A stretch of 63,473 nt of DNA, taken from Oligoflexia bacterium. Lineage in GTDB: Bacteria > Bdellovibrionota > UBA1018. Below the pieces are notes generated by a model. The model was not told where the DNA came from. It was given only the letters and a program-made list of their open reading frames with translations, and did no database searches. Location of the stretch: NCBI GenBank assembly GCA_903895855.1, contig CAITVN010000130.1, forward strand, positions 1 to 63,473, given 5' to 3'. How positions within the stretch are numbered: position 1 is the stretch's first letter; every line of letters begins with the position of its first letter. A program made the translations under genes and the position numbers. Shown piece by piece: positions 17,045 to 24,664 of this stretch.

Positions 17045-17832
17045 TTGTTAGTTCCCCTATCATAAAATGGTAAGCGCTTCAAATATTCTAAAAGCTCGCT
17101 TCCGAGCTTGTTTACGTCAAGTTCACCGGATTTTTCGAAGTTTTCTCTGATTTCAGTTGAGCTGGCTGCCATCGCGTCGGTCTCACAAAAAGCGAGTCGA
17201 GTTTTGTGGACGGTTTCAAAATTTGGTCCACCTGTTTTACCAGCTTCGCTATCAGAAAGTGTACGCGTGAGCCAGCCTTCGCTAAAAGCACGGCTAATCG
17301 CTTCTTTTACTGACTCCCGATCAGCGCCTGACGAACGACGTGACGTGTCTCTTGAGTTTTCGATCTTATTTTCTGGCTTTCTCATCAGCACGATCCAATG
17401 ACAAAGGCCGAGAACTTCAGGAAATCGAAACCAATTTTTAAACTGAGTAAACTGATCAATTCCGATTGCAAAGGCAATCGGTCCGTATTTAGGTCGCAAC
17501 CACTCGAGCGAATTAAAGGTGTAGCTTGGATTTCGGTTACCCAGTTCAGATTCGTCGATGAGCAGCTGGTTTGAATGGATTTCACTCTCAAATAGAATTT
17601 TGATCGCCTCAAGTTTTTGAGCTGAATCGAGCCACGAGTTTTTTTGCAATCCAACCCGAAGGGGGGTTTTTGAGTTAGGCAGTATGACAACCCGTTTCAA
17701 GCCAGGTTGTTTAAGTAGCCCAAGCGAACCGGTTTTATGGCCTAAGTGTGGCGGGTTAAAATTGCCGCCAAAAATGCCGGTCAGTTCGCTCCAGCTAGAG
17801 AAAGGCTTGGTTGATGAGAAAGGTCCTGACAT
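17035..17832 (-). CDS. nadD: Nicotinate-nucleotide adenylyltransferase
   Basis: A 265-residue nucleotidyltransferase that makes deamido-NAD from nicotinate mononucleotide. The nucleotide-binding motif GIFGGNFNPPHLGH (20-33) contains the HxGH signature. RVVILPNSKTPLR, SYTFNSLEWLR and FAIGIDQFTQFKNWFRFPEVL follow, and the C-terminal STEIRE motif precedes the tail. It is longer than usual (about 210) because of a roughly 50-residue insertion, NKIENSRDTSRRSS... to ...KTRLAFC, before STEIRE. It lies between obg and rsfS. Confidence 0.93.
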   Translation of the reverse strand: MSGPFSSTKPFSSWSELTGIFGGNFNPPHLGHKTGSLGLLKQPGLKRVVILPNSKTPLRVGLQKNSWLDSAQKLEAIKILFESEIHSNQLLIDESELGNRNPSYTFNSLEWLRPKYGPIAFAIGIDQFTQFKNWFRFPEVLGLCHWIVLMRKPENKIENSRDTSRRSSGADRESVKEAISRAFSEGWLTRTLSDSEAGKTGGPNFETVHKTRLAFCETDAMAASSTEIRENFEKSGELDVNKLGSELLEYLKRLPFYDRGTNKCL

Positions 17833-17854
17833 AGACTTTGAAAATCACTTTCGA

Positions 17855-19081
17855 TTAAGCATTACGCCGAAGACTGGGGTCGTCAGGCAGTAGCGCTTTT
17901 GGCTTAGAATGGTCAGATTCAGCATTGGCCTGATCTTTTGTGGGGTCGCGTCTCAGCGACAGCATTCCGGTTTCTTTATTGAATCTCGAAATCTGGTTTC
18001 TTCTGGCCTTAACGTATTTCAAAACTTCAAAAGCGAGTTCGTTTACGCCTTTGCCGCTAACTGCCGAAATCACGTAAGGTTCGCCAGCTTCTGGGCTGAC
18101 TCCGCGAAGGCTAGCAAGTCGAGTTCGAATCGATTGCCGTGCTCTTTCAAGAAGTTCTTCGTCAGCCTCGAGAACGTCGCCTTTATTGATGACAACAATT
18201 TCTGGCTTGTGAAGTAGCGCTTCGTTAAATAGGCCAAGCTCTTTTCGAATGACCTGATAGCGGTCGACGAGGTGTTCTAGGGCCACTTCGGTTGAGTTAT
18301 CACCCGGAAGGGTGAGTTCTTCGAGTAGGTGAGTGCCATCGATCATGTGCACAAAAACGCTGGTGCGTTCGATGTGTTTGAGAAATTTGTGTCCGAGGCC
18401 ATAGCCGCGATGCGCGCCTTCTATTAAGCCCGGAATGTCAGCGACTACATAGGACTCGCCTAATTCTTCGCCTAGCGAAACCACACCCAAGTTTGGAGTG
18501 AGGGTTGTGAAAGGGTAATCGGCAATTTTCGGTCTGGCTGCCGAAATTCTCGAAATCAGGGTCGACTTGCCGGCATTCGGAAATCCAATTAATGCGGCGT
18601 CGGCCAAAAGTTTCAGCTCGAGAGTTAACGAAATCGACGTACCTTCTTCGCCGGGCTGAGCAAACTTTGGAGCTTGAAATGTTGAACTCACAAAGTGTGC
18701 GTTGCCTTTGCCACCACGGCCGCCACTGCAGGCTTGCCAGCGTTCGCCTGGGATCTCGAAATCTTTAATGATTTCGCCAGTTTCAGAGTTTTTCAAAATT
18801 GTTCCGACTGGAATTTTGATTTCAATGTCGAGCCCATCTTTACCTGATTTGTTCGATCCTGAGCCGTGCATACCGGCTGGGGCGTTGTAGATACGCTTGT
18901 AGCGAAAATCTTGCAGAGTAGAGAGTTGCTCTGATGCTACGAAAAAAACGTCGCCGCCATCACCGCCATCGCCCCCATCAGGGCCTCCGCGGGGAATGAA
19001 TTTTTCTCGTCGAAAACTGATGCATCCGGGGCCACCTTTTCCGGCTGAAACACTAATTTTTGCTTCGTCAATAAATCGCAC
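17855..19081 (-). CDS. obgE: Obg family GTPase
   Basis: A 408-residue ribosome-associated GTPase. The N-terminal Obg fold is glycine-rich (GGPGCISFRREKF, GGPDGGDGGDGGD, GGRGGKGNAHFVSS), the G domain has G1 GFPNAGKS, G3 DIPGLIEGAHRGYGLGHKFL and G4 NKGD, and a polar tail replaces the OCT domain. It works in 50S assembly and stress response. The start is GTG 19081, supported by homology at residue 2 (RFIDEAKI) and AAGGCGG upstream. It follows the rpmA terminator and probably starts the obg-nadD-rsfS-rlmH transcript. Confidence 0.95.
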   Translation of the reverse strand: MRFIDEAKISVSAGKGGPGCISFRREKFIPRGGPDGGDGGDGGDVFFVASEQLSTLQDFRYKRIYNAPAGMHGSGSNKSGKDGLDIEIKIPVGTILKNSETGEIIKDFEIPGERWQACSGGRGGKGNAHFVSSTFQAPKFAQPGEEGTSISLTLELKLLADAALIGFPNAGKSTLISRISAARPKIADYPFTTLTPNLGVVSLGEELGESYVVADIPGLIEGAHRGYGLGHKFLKHIERTSVFVHMIDGTHLLEELTLPGDNSTEVALEHLVDRYQVIRKELGLFNEALLHKPEIVVINKGDVLEADEELLERARQSIRTRLASLRGVSPEAGEPYVISAVSGKGVNELAFEVLKYVKARRNQISRFNKETGMLSLRRDPTKDQANAESDHSKPKALLPDDPSLRRNA

Positions 19082-19155
19082 AGGTCGACCGCCTTAATAT
19101 TTAAATTATTCTTATTTAAGAGACTTCTGTAGAGCTCTTTTAGATAAAAGACAAG

Positions 19156-19190
19156 AAAAAAGCCTAAGACACTTTCGCGCTTAGGCTTTT
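19156..19190 (-). terminator. Terminator after rpmA
   Basis: An 11-bp stem, AAAAGCCTAAG (19158-19168) with CTTAGGCTTTT (19180-19190) and an 11-nt loop, gives a run of six U on the minus-strand transcript. It lies 46 bp past the rpmA stop and separates rplU-rpmA from obg. Confidence 0.85.
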
Positions 19191-19235
19191 CACTTTATCA
19201 ATATTTTTGACTAATAACTGATCGGCTGACGAACG

Positions 19236-19493
19236 TTAAGCTGCCGGATAAACCGAAACCTGTTTACGTTTTTTATCAAATCTTTCGAATTTGACCACGC
19301 CATCCATCAATGAATAAATTGTGAAGTCGCGACCTAAGCCAACATTTTTGCCGGCATGGAATCGTGTGCCCACTTGGCGAACCAGGATTTCACCGGTCTT
19401 AACCACTTGGCCACCGAAACGCTTCACGCCGCGCATCTTAGGATTACTGTCGCGTCCGTTCTTGGAACTACCACCAGCTTTTTTATGTGCCAT
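19236..19493 (-). CDS. rpmA: 50S ribosomal protein L27
   Basis: An 85-residue protein. [64 protein letters not shown] is the canonical L27 sequence, whose N-terminal tail reaches the peptidyl transferase centre. There is no Firmicutes-type cleavable leader. GGGCGGAG precedes ATG. It lies 31 bp downstream of rplU and before a strong terminator. Confidence 0.97.
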   Translation of the reverse strand: MAHKKAGGSSKNGRDSNPKMRGVKRFGGQVVKTGEILVRQVGTRFHAGKNVGLGRDFTIYSLMDGVVKFERFDKKRKQVSVYPAA

Positions 19494-19524
19494 GACTCAA
19501 AACTCCGCCCTTATAGATAAGTGA

Positions 19525-20064
19525 TTACTTCGCGCTTTTAGCTGGCTTAGCCGCTTTGGCGACTTTGGCAACTTTAGCATCTTTGTCGGCTGCCTTAGCT
19601 GCCGCTGCCATTCTCACGCGAGAACCTAAAATCTTAGGATGACGCGGAGGGCCCTTCGGAGTCAACTGGGTTGTGAAAGAAGCTAGTTTAGCTTTTTTCT
19701 CTTCAGCGGTCAGAGCGGCTTTATCGCCAGCGCCTGAAGTAACTGAAGTCACCAAAAGTTGAGTTTGAAATTGTCTGTGACCCTGAGTACGGCGGTACTG
19801 TTTTCGTCTCTTCATCTTAATGATGAGGACTTTCTCGCCGCGACCCTGTCCGACAACTTCGCCTTCGACTTCAGCGCCGTTGACAAAAGGTTTGCCTAGA
19901 ATAATCTGGGATTTCTCGTTCGCTGAAGCTGCTTGCTTTGATACCAAAAGAATTTGGCCAAACTTCAAAGAAGCTCCAACATCGCCGTCGAGCTTTTCGA
20001 CTTGAACGACATCACCTGGTTGAACTCGATACTGTTTTCCACCTGTTTCAAACACTGCGTACAT
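19525..20064 (-). CDS. rplU: 50S ribosomal protein L21 with long basic tail
   Basis: A 179-residue L21. MYAVFETGGKQYRVQPGDVVQVEKL and KMKRRKQYRRTQGHRQFQTQLLVTSV are canonical, and the fold ends near residue 105. A tail of about 75 residues follows, rich in Ala and Lys (repeated KVAK/KAAK/KSAK-like units), absent from ordinary 100-residue L21. Start 20064 is fixed by homology; GTG 20082 is rejected. Only 34 bp separate it from the upstream amidohydrolase gene. A TTGACA hexamer spans that gene's stop codon, but no good -10 follows. Confidence 0.95.
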   Translation of the reverse strand: MYAVFETGGKQYRVQPGDVVQVEKLDGDVGASLKFGQILLVSKQAASANEKSQIILGKPFVNGAEVEGEVVGQGRGEKVLIIKMKRRKQYRRTQGHRQFQTQLLVTSVTSGAGDKAALTAEEKKAKLASFTTQLTPKGPPRHPKILGSRVRMAAAAKAADKDAKVAKVAKAAKPAKSAK

Positions 20065-20098
20065 AGAATCGGCAAGTTGCACGACAATGGATTAGGTG

Positions 20099-21505
20099 TC
20101 AAGCCTTGAGTTTGTGTGCACGCAAAAGAAGTTGCGATTGTTCTTTTCTGCTGGTCTCGACTAGGTCTTTGTAGGCACGAGAGTGGGGGTGCGATGACTT
20201 TCGGTAAGCCTCTTTACCGTCGACTACCGTCAGTTCGATCTGATTCGACGTTGATGCATAGACTAGGTTCGATAGAATTTCAGACCCTAATTTTTCGGGA
20301 TTTTTCAAAGAGGCCAATGAAGAAAAGTTCTGAATCGAGTTCATGTTGATTGCAAAGAAATCAGCTTTTTTACCGACTTCAATCGACCCAATTTGATCTT
20401 GCCAGTGAAGAGCTTTTGCGCCACCCAGGGTTGCCAAATCTAGGGCCTCTTGGGCTGAAAGAGTGGTTGGTCCCAGGGCCGGTTTGTGAATGAGAGCGGT
20501 TAGTCGCATTTCGTCAATGCCGTTTAGGCGATTATTACAAGGCGCGCCGTCTACCCCGAGGGCGACATTTATCTTTTCGCGCAGCAGCCGGGGGATGGGG
20601 GCAATTCCTGAAGCAAGCTTAAGATTTGAGCTCGGGCAATGAGCAACGCTTGAGCCAGAGGCCTTCAAAATAGAAATCTCGTTCTGAGATAGCCAGACGC
20701 AGTGTGCCAAAACAGACCGTTCGGTGGTGAGTCCCAAGCTTTTCAAAAATTCGATATTTTCTTTACCCGTTAGCCTTCGCACTTCAGCGACCTCACGGGT
20801 GTTTTCGCTAGTGTGGGTATGAATGATCGCGTCGTGGTGCTTTGAAAGTCTCGCAACTTCAGAAAGAAGCTGGTCAGTACAGCTCAATACGAAGCGCGGA
20901 GCAAGCGATGCGCGGATGCGGTCGTTCTCTGTCTGGTTGAATCGTTGTATGAGGTCGGTGGCTTCTTTTAGTGCGGCCTGGGTGTCTTCGCAGAGGTAGC
21001 TTGGGTTGCGCTCAGGGTGGTCCATCAGGCATTTGCCGATGTTTGCTCGAATGCCTGTAGCTTTGGCAGCTTCGAACAGGACTTCGGTGTGGCGAATGCT
21101 GCCCATGTCGAGAATGCAAGTGGTGCCCGACGCGAGAAGTTCGGCAATGCCAAGGTAGGCACTGCAGTGCATCGATTTTGCTGTATGAACGGCCTCAAAG
21201 CGCCAAATGTACTTACCTAACCAGTCAAGCAGGTCAACATCGTCGGCCATGTTTCTGAAAAGGGTTTGGCAGAGGTGCAAATGAGCTTGAACTAGTCCGG
21301 GCACGATTACCCAGTCTTGCGCTTGAATTCGTTTTGCTTTGTCTTTAGGGGGGATCGTCTTTGAAATTTTCGAAAAAATGCCGTCTTCAACTAAGAGGTG
21401 GCGTCGAACGATTTCTCGTTTTGCGTTTTGAGTGACGACGATTGCGCCCTCGATCCAATAGCGACTGGCGATAGGTTTTGCTTGAAAAAATGGGGTGAGT
21501 TTCAT
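20099..21505 (-). CDS. Amidohydrolase, TrzA/AtzA-MtaD deaminase type
   Basis: A 468-residue metal-dependent hydrolase (subtype III). Metal ligands are HLH in GLVQAHLHLCQTLFR, His in AIIHTHTSE, His in SVLAHCVWLS and Asp in ALGVDGAPCNNRLN. The N-terminal and C-terminal beta-sandwich and TADFF-like closing strand (VGKKADFFAIN) are present. Relatives deaminate guanine, 8-oxoguanine, cytosine, methylthioadenosine/SAH or s-triazines. In this operon with cdd, punA and deoA a nucleobase or nucleoside is the likely substrate, but the precise one is not readable. It overlaps cdd by four bases (ATGA). Confidence 0.88.
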   Translation of the reverse strand: MKLTPFFQAKPIASRYWIEGAIVVTQNAKREIVRRHLLVEDGIFSKISKTIPPKDKAKRIQAQDWVIVPGLVQAHLHLCQTLFRNMADDVDLLDWLGKYIWRFEAVHTAKSMHCSAYLGIAELLASGTTCILDMGSIRHTEVLFEAAKATGIRANIGKCLMDHPERNPSYLCEDTQAALKEATDLIQRFNQTENDRIRASLAPRFVLSCTDQLLSEVARLSKHHDAIIHTHTSENTREVAEVRRLTGKENIEFLKSLGLTTERSVLAHCVWLSQNEISILKASGSSVAHCPSSNLKLASGIAPIPRLLREKINVALGVDGAPCNNRLNGIDEMRLTALIHKPALGPTTLSAQEALDLATLGGAKALHWQDQIGSIEVGKKADFFAINMNSIQNFSSLASLKNPEKLGSEILSNLVYASTSNQIELTVVDGKEAYRKSSHPHSRAYKDLVETSRKEQSQLLLRAHKLKA

Positions 21506-21993
21506 TTTTTGAGGTGTTTTGAAGTAAACGCCTGAGGGAGTAAGTCTTTCAAGCGAAATTTCAGTTTCTTGCCTTTCGGGTTGATGTCGATAATCGGGGT
21601 GTTGGGGCCGCCAAACTCAGCAATCACTTGTCGGCAAATGCCACACGGAGGCCAGGGCGGGCTGGCGTCGGTAGCGACGACGATCGCCAGAATCTCGAAT
21701 TTCTTACCTTCGGCCGCTACTGCCGAGCAGATGGCCGTTCTTTCGGCGCAGATCGTGCCGCCGTAGCTTGAGTTTTCGACGTTGCAGCCCGGATAGATTT
21801 TGCCAGACGTCGAGATGACGGCGGCTCCCACCTTCACTTTACTATAAGGAGAGTGCGCGTGAAATCGCGAATTCAGCGCCACAAGTGCAGCTTTTTCGAT
21901 CAAATCTTCGGGGTGCATTGCTGCTAAATCGACCGACGGCTTCGCTTGCTTCTTGTGAGAACTTTTCTTAGAATTTTTCTTGGCTGAAGGCAT
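21502..21993 (-). CDS. cdd: Cytidine deaminase
   Basis: A 163-residue tetrameric-type zinc enzyme that converts (deoxy)cytidine to (deoxy)uridine. The catalytic motif CAERTA (Cys ligand, Glu general base) and PCGICRQV (two Cys ligands) are intact, as is FHAHSPYSKVKVGAAV with the substrate-binding GCNVEN. A basic 25-residue N-terminus (KKNSKKSSHKKQAK) precedes the domain; ATG at residue 26 is an alternative start. It lies 11 bp after punA and is coupled to the amidohydrolase. Confidence 0.95.
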   Translation of the reverse strand: MPSAKKNSKKSSHKKQAKPSVDLAAMHPEDLIEKAALVALNSRFHAHSPYSKVKVGAAVISTSGKIYPGCNVENSSYGGTICAERTAICSAVAAEGKKFEILAIVVATDASPPWPPCGICRQVIAEFGGPNTPIIDINPKGKKLKFRLKDLLPQAFTSKHLKK

Positions 21994-22004
21994 AAGTCAA
22001 AATC

Positions 22005-22871
22005 CTACGCCGAGTTTGCGCTCGAATCCAGCATTGGAATCACTTTTGACAATAATTGTGTGAGCGATGACCCGGCCGCTTTCGAAGTGTCGATCACTTC
22101 TTGGTGTGAGAGCTTTTGTGGAGACAAGCCTGCAGCGAGATTGGTGATGCAACTCACGCCAGCAACTCGAACACCCAGGTGATTGGCAGCAATCGACTCA
22201 GGAACCGTCGACATGCCGACGGCATCAGCCCCGAGAGTGCGCATCATTCGTACTTCAGCTGGAGTTTCGTAGGTCGGCCCAATCAGGCCCGCGTAGACGC
22301 CCAGGTGATGGGTGATTTTGAGTTCTTCAGCCGACTGCTTGAGCGCGGCGACGCCTTCTTTGAAGTAGGCTTCAGAAAGGTCAGGAAATCTTGGGCCCAG
22401 CTCTTCGAGGTTTGGACCTTTCAGTGGGTTGTCACCCATGAGGTTTAGGTGATCATTAATGATCATGAGATCGCCCGGACGGTAGCGAGTGTTGATGCCT
22501 CCGGCTGCATTGGTGAGAAGTAAGGTGTGAATGCCGAGTGCGCAGAGTACGCGAGTTGGAAACACGACTTGTGCCATTGAATAGCCTTCGTAGTAATGAA
22601 AACGGCCCTGCAGGCAAACAATCGGAATCGACGAAAGCGTACCCAGGACCATTTTTCCGGCGTGACCCTCAATCGAGGTTCCAAAGAAATGGGGAATATC
22701 GGTGTACGGAATGTGGGTGGGGTTTTCAATCAAGTCAGCAAGTGAGCCGAGTCCAGAGCCTAGAACGAGGCCAATACGAGGTTTGTGCTGCGTTTTCTTT
22801 TGTATGAAATCAACTGATTCTCGAAGTTGATTGAAGAAACGATTCGAACTTTCTTTGCGGTCAAGGGTCAC
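22005..22871 (-). CDS. punA: Purine nucleoside phosphorylase, trimeric class
   Basis: A 288-residue enzyme that cleaves (deoxy)inosine and guanosine to base and pentose-1-phosphate. Phosphate-site motifs GLVLGSGLG, QGRFHYYEGYS and the family stretch TNAAGGIN are present. GPTYETPAEVRMMRTLGADAVGMSTVPE and GVSCITNLAAG, with the 6-oxopurine-recognising Asn, are diagnostic of PNP class II. GTG 22871 is preferred over TTG 22877 because AAGGAG lies 8 nt upstream of it. It is followed at once by cdd; deoA precedes it. Confidence 0.94.
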   Translation of the reverse strand: MTLDRKESSNRFFNQLRESVDFIQKKTQHKPRIGLVLGSGLGSLADLIENPTHIPYTDIPHFFGTSIEGHAGKMVLGTLSSIPIVCLQGRFHYYEGYSMAQVVFPTRVLCALGIHTLLLTNAAGGINTRYRPGDLMIINDHLNLMGDNPLKGPNLEELGPRFPDLSEAYFKEGVAALKQSAEELKITHHLGVYAGLIGPTYETPAEVRMMRTLGADAVGMSTVPESIAANHLGVRVAGVSCITNLAAGLSPQKLSHQEVIDTSKAAGSSLTQLLSKVIPMLDSSANSA

Positions 22872-22933
22872 AGTCAACGCTCCTTTTTTGGGCGGGTCAT
22901 TTTTATAAAGCTAGAGTTCGCATAGTATCGCTC

Positions 22934-22984
22934 TCTGTAGCTACAGATCTTTTTGTTTGGCCAACTGAATTAACTGAGTCAGTT
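22934..22984. promoter_or_regulatory. Two palindromes between deoA and punA
   Basis: TCTGTAGCTACAGA (22934-22947) is a perfect 14-bp palindrome, and AACTGA-G-TCAGTT (22972-22984) is a 6+6 inverted repeat directly after the deoA stop region. They occupy the only sizeable gap inside the deoA-punA-cdd-amidohydrolase run. They may be operators for an internal promoter or an mRNA-processing hairpin. Function is inference. Confidence 0.35.
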
Positions 22985-22989
22985 CAACT

Positions 22990-24357
22990 TTATTTTAAGA
23001 CTTCAATCACAAGCTTTGGTGTGGGCTTTCTAGAGGTAGAGAGTTCGATCGCATGTGAGAGGTTCGATTCAATTTCTTTTAGACAGGTTGGGGTGCAAGT
23101 TTTCGCGTCGTAAATAATAGTCACTAATGACTCACCCGGCTTAACTTGTGATCCTAATTTTTTATGAAACAAGAGCCCCACGCCACCATTGACTTGATCT
23201 GAGACCTTCATTCGGCCGCCGCCTAAACGAATGAGGCACTCGCCGATGTCTTGAGTCTGCATTTTTGAGACGAAGCCCTTTTTCTTGGCGCTGATCGTGA
23301 AGTGTTTGAGGTGATACTTGTTCAGCAGTGCCGGTGCAATTTTTTCTTCGCTCAGTCGAAAAATCGAATCGTCGCCGCCTTGAGCTTTCACCATTTTTAA
23401 GAAAATTTCTTTCGCAGAGCCGTCGTCGAGTTTCTTTTGTGCCAGTCTTCTTGCGTCGGCCGTCGAATGCGAGATTTTCGCTACTTCGAGCATGTGTGCG
23501 GTAAGCTGAATGGTGAGCTCTCTTAAGTCACTAGAGCAAAAGTCGCCTTCCCAGGGAAGTAAGTGTTTACCTGATAAAATTTCAAAGCACTCGATGACTT
23601 CAATGGCATTGCCGACGGCGTAGCCCAATGGTTGGTTCATGTCTGAGAGAACTGCTCGAATCGGAAGTCCGAGTTTTTTTCCAACCTGAACGAGGGTTTT
23701 CGCCAATTTTCTCGCCTGGTCTTTCGTTTTCATGAAAGCTCCCGAGCCTACTTTCACATCGAGCACGAGACCATTGGCGCCTTCAGCTATTTTTTTAGAC
23801 AAAATGCTCGCACAGATGAGCGGAATGCACTCGACCGTGCCCGTGACATCACGAAGGGCATAGAGTTTTCGATCAGCCGGAGCAATCGTTTTGGATTGCC
23901 CGATCATGGCGGTGCCAACCTCTTTCAAGACGCTGTCAAATTCAGAGCGGCTGAGTTGAGTGTTGAAGCCTTTGATGGTTTCTAGTTTATCGAGAGTGCC
24001 GCCTGTGTGGCCAAGGCCTCTGCCCGACATCATCGGAACTTTCAAGCCGCATGCGGCCGCGAGCGGAGCAAGAATGAGGCTGACTTTATCGCCGACTCCT
24101 CCGGTTGAATGTTTGTCGATTTTTTTTCCGGAAATTGAAGAAAGATCGTATTTTTCGCCGCTCTCAACCATCGCGCGGGTGAGTTCAACGGTTTCGTTGA
24201 GGGTCATTCCTTTTAGGTAAGTGGCCATGAGTAAGGCTGACGCCTGGTAGTCTGCGAACTCGCCGGTCATGAGGTTTTCTATGAAATAGCGAATTTGCTC
24301 TTTTGAGAGTTCTTTGCCGTCACGTTTAGTTGAGATTACCTGGCTTGGTGTGAACAT
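22990..24357 (-). CDS. deoA: Thymidine phosphorylase
   Basis: A 455-residue pyrimidine nucleoside phosphorylase that cleaves thymidine or deoxyuridine to base and deoxyribose-1-phosphate. KHSTGGVGDKVSLILAPLAAACGLKVPMMSGRGLGHTGGTLDKLE is the family signature; KVGSGAFMK follows and a biotinyl-like C-terminal alpha/beta domain closes the protein. The start at 24357 (MFTPSQVISTKRDGKELS) matches the family N-terminus. An in-frame extension to 24468 runs through a hexanucleotide repeat, has no homology and is unlikely. It is the first gene after the HNH insertion in the nucleoside cluster. Confidence 0.95.
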   Translation of the reverse strand: MFTPSQVISTKRDGKELSKEQIRYFIENLMTGEFADYQASALLMATYLKGMTLNETVELTRAMVESGEKYDLSSISGKKIDKHSTGGVGDKVSLILAPLAAACGLKVPMMSGRGLGHTGGTLDKLETIKGFNTQLSRSEFDSVLKEVGTAMIGQSKTIAPADRKLYALRDVTGTVECIPLICASILSKKIAEGANGLVLDVKVGSGAFMKTKDQARKLAKTLVQVGKKLGLPIRAVLSDMNQPLGYAVGNAIEVIECFEILSGKHLLPWEGDFCSSDLRELTIQLTAHMLEVAKISHSTADARRLAQKKLDDGSAKEIFLKMVKAQGGDDSIFRLSEEKIAPALLNKYHLKHFTISAKKKGFVSKMQTQDIGECLIRLGGGRMKVSDQVNGGVGLLFHKKLGSQVKPGESLVTIIYDAKTCTPTCLKEIESNLSHAIELSTSRKPTPKLVIEVLK

Positions 24358-24433
24358 TTGATTTAATCGGTATCGAGAGTGGGCTGTTGGTGTCAACAAC
24401 GAGTTGTGTCTTCGTGTAAAAACTCGCGGCGGC

Positions 24434-24460
24434 GTTGCTGTTGCTGTTGCTGTTGCTGTT
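24434..24460. repeat. (GTTGCT)4.5 hexanucleotide microsatellite
   Basis: Four and a half perfect GTTGCT units lie 77-103 bp upstream of the deoA start. On the minus strand they would encode alternating Ala-Thr in an in-frame N-terminal extension. Length change would not shift that frame. The surrounding 24358-24664 interval otherwise holds only the HNH terminator and presumably the deoA promoter. Confidence 0.85.
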
Positions 24461-24607
24461 CGGGCCAAGTTTCGAGGTGGGGGTGCAGCGGGCGGTTAAT
24501 TGGGTAGGCGCACTCAGTACTGGGCGATTCAATGGTTCGGTTATTGAGGGCTTCGCTTGGTACTTAGAGTTATGGGGTAAAATGACTCAGTGGACTTGAG
24601 GCCATTT

Positions 24608-24626
24608 AAAAAAAACCGTCGGTTTT
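24608..24626 (-). terminator. Weak terminator after the HNH gene
   Basis: AAAACC (24612-24617) and GGTTTT (24621-24626) form a 6-bp stem with a 3-nt loop, followed on the minus strand by nine U. It lies 39 bp past the HNH stop. The stem is short and A/U-rich, so termination may be partial. Confidence 0.5.
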
Positions 24627-24664
24627 GGTTGGTAATCATTCGTTGGGACCTTTTAGGTTCGTGT

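Noticed and set aside
20107-20125. Second copy of the 222-237 palindrome
   Set aside because: TTGTGTGCACGCAA is similar but imperfect and lies inside the coding end of the amidohydrolase gene.
24358-24468. N-terminal extension of DeoA with Ala-Thr repeats
   Set aside because: Family proteins start at MFTPSQ-like sequence; the extension lies in a microsatellite without a ribosome site.
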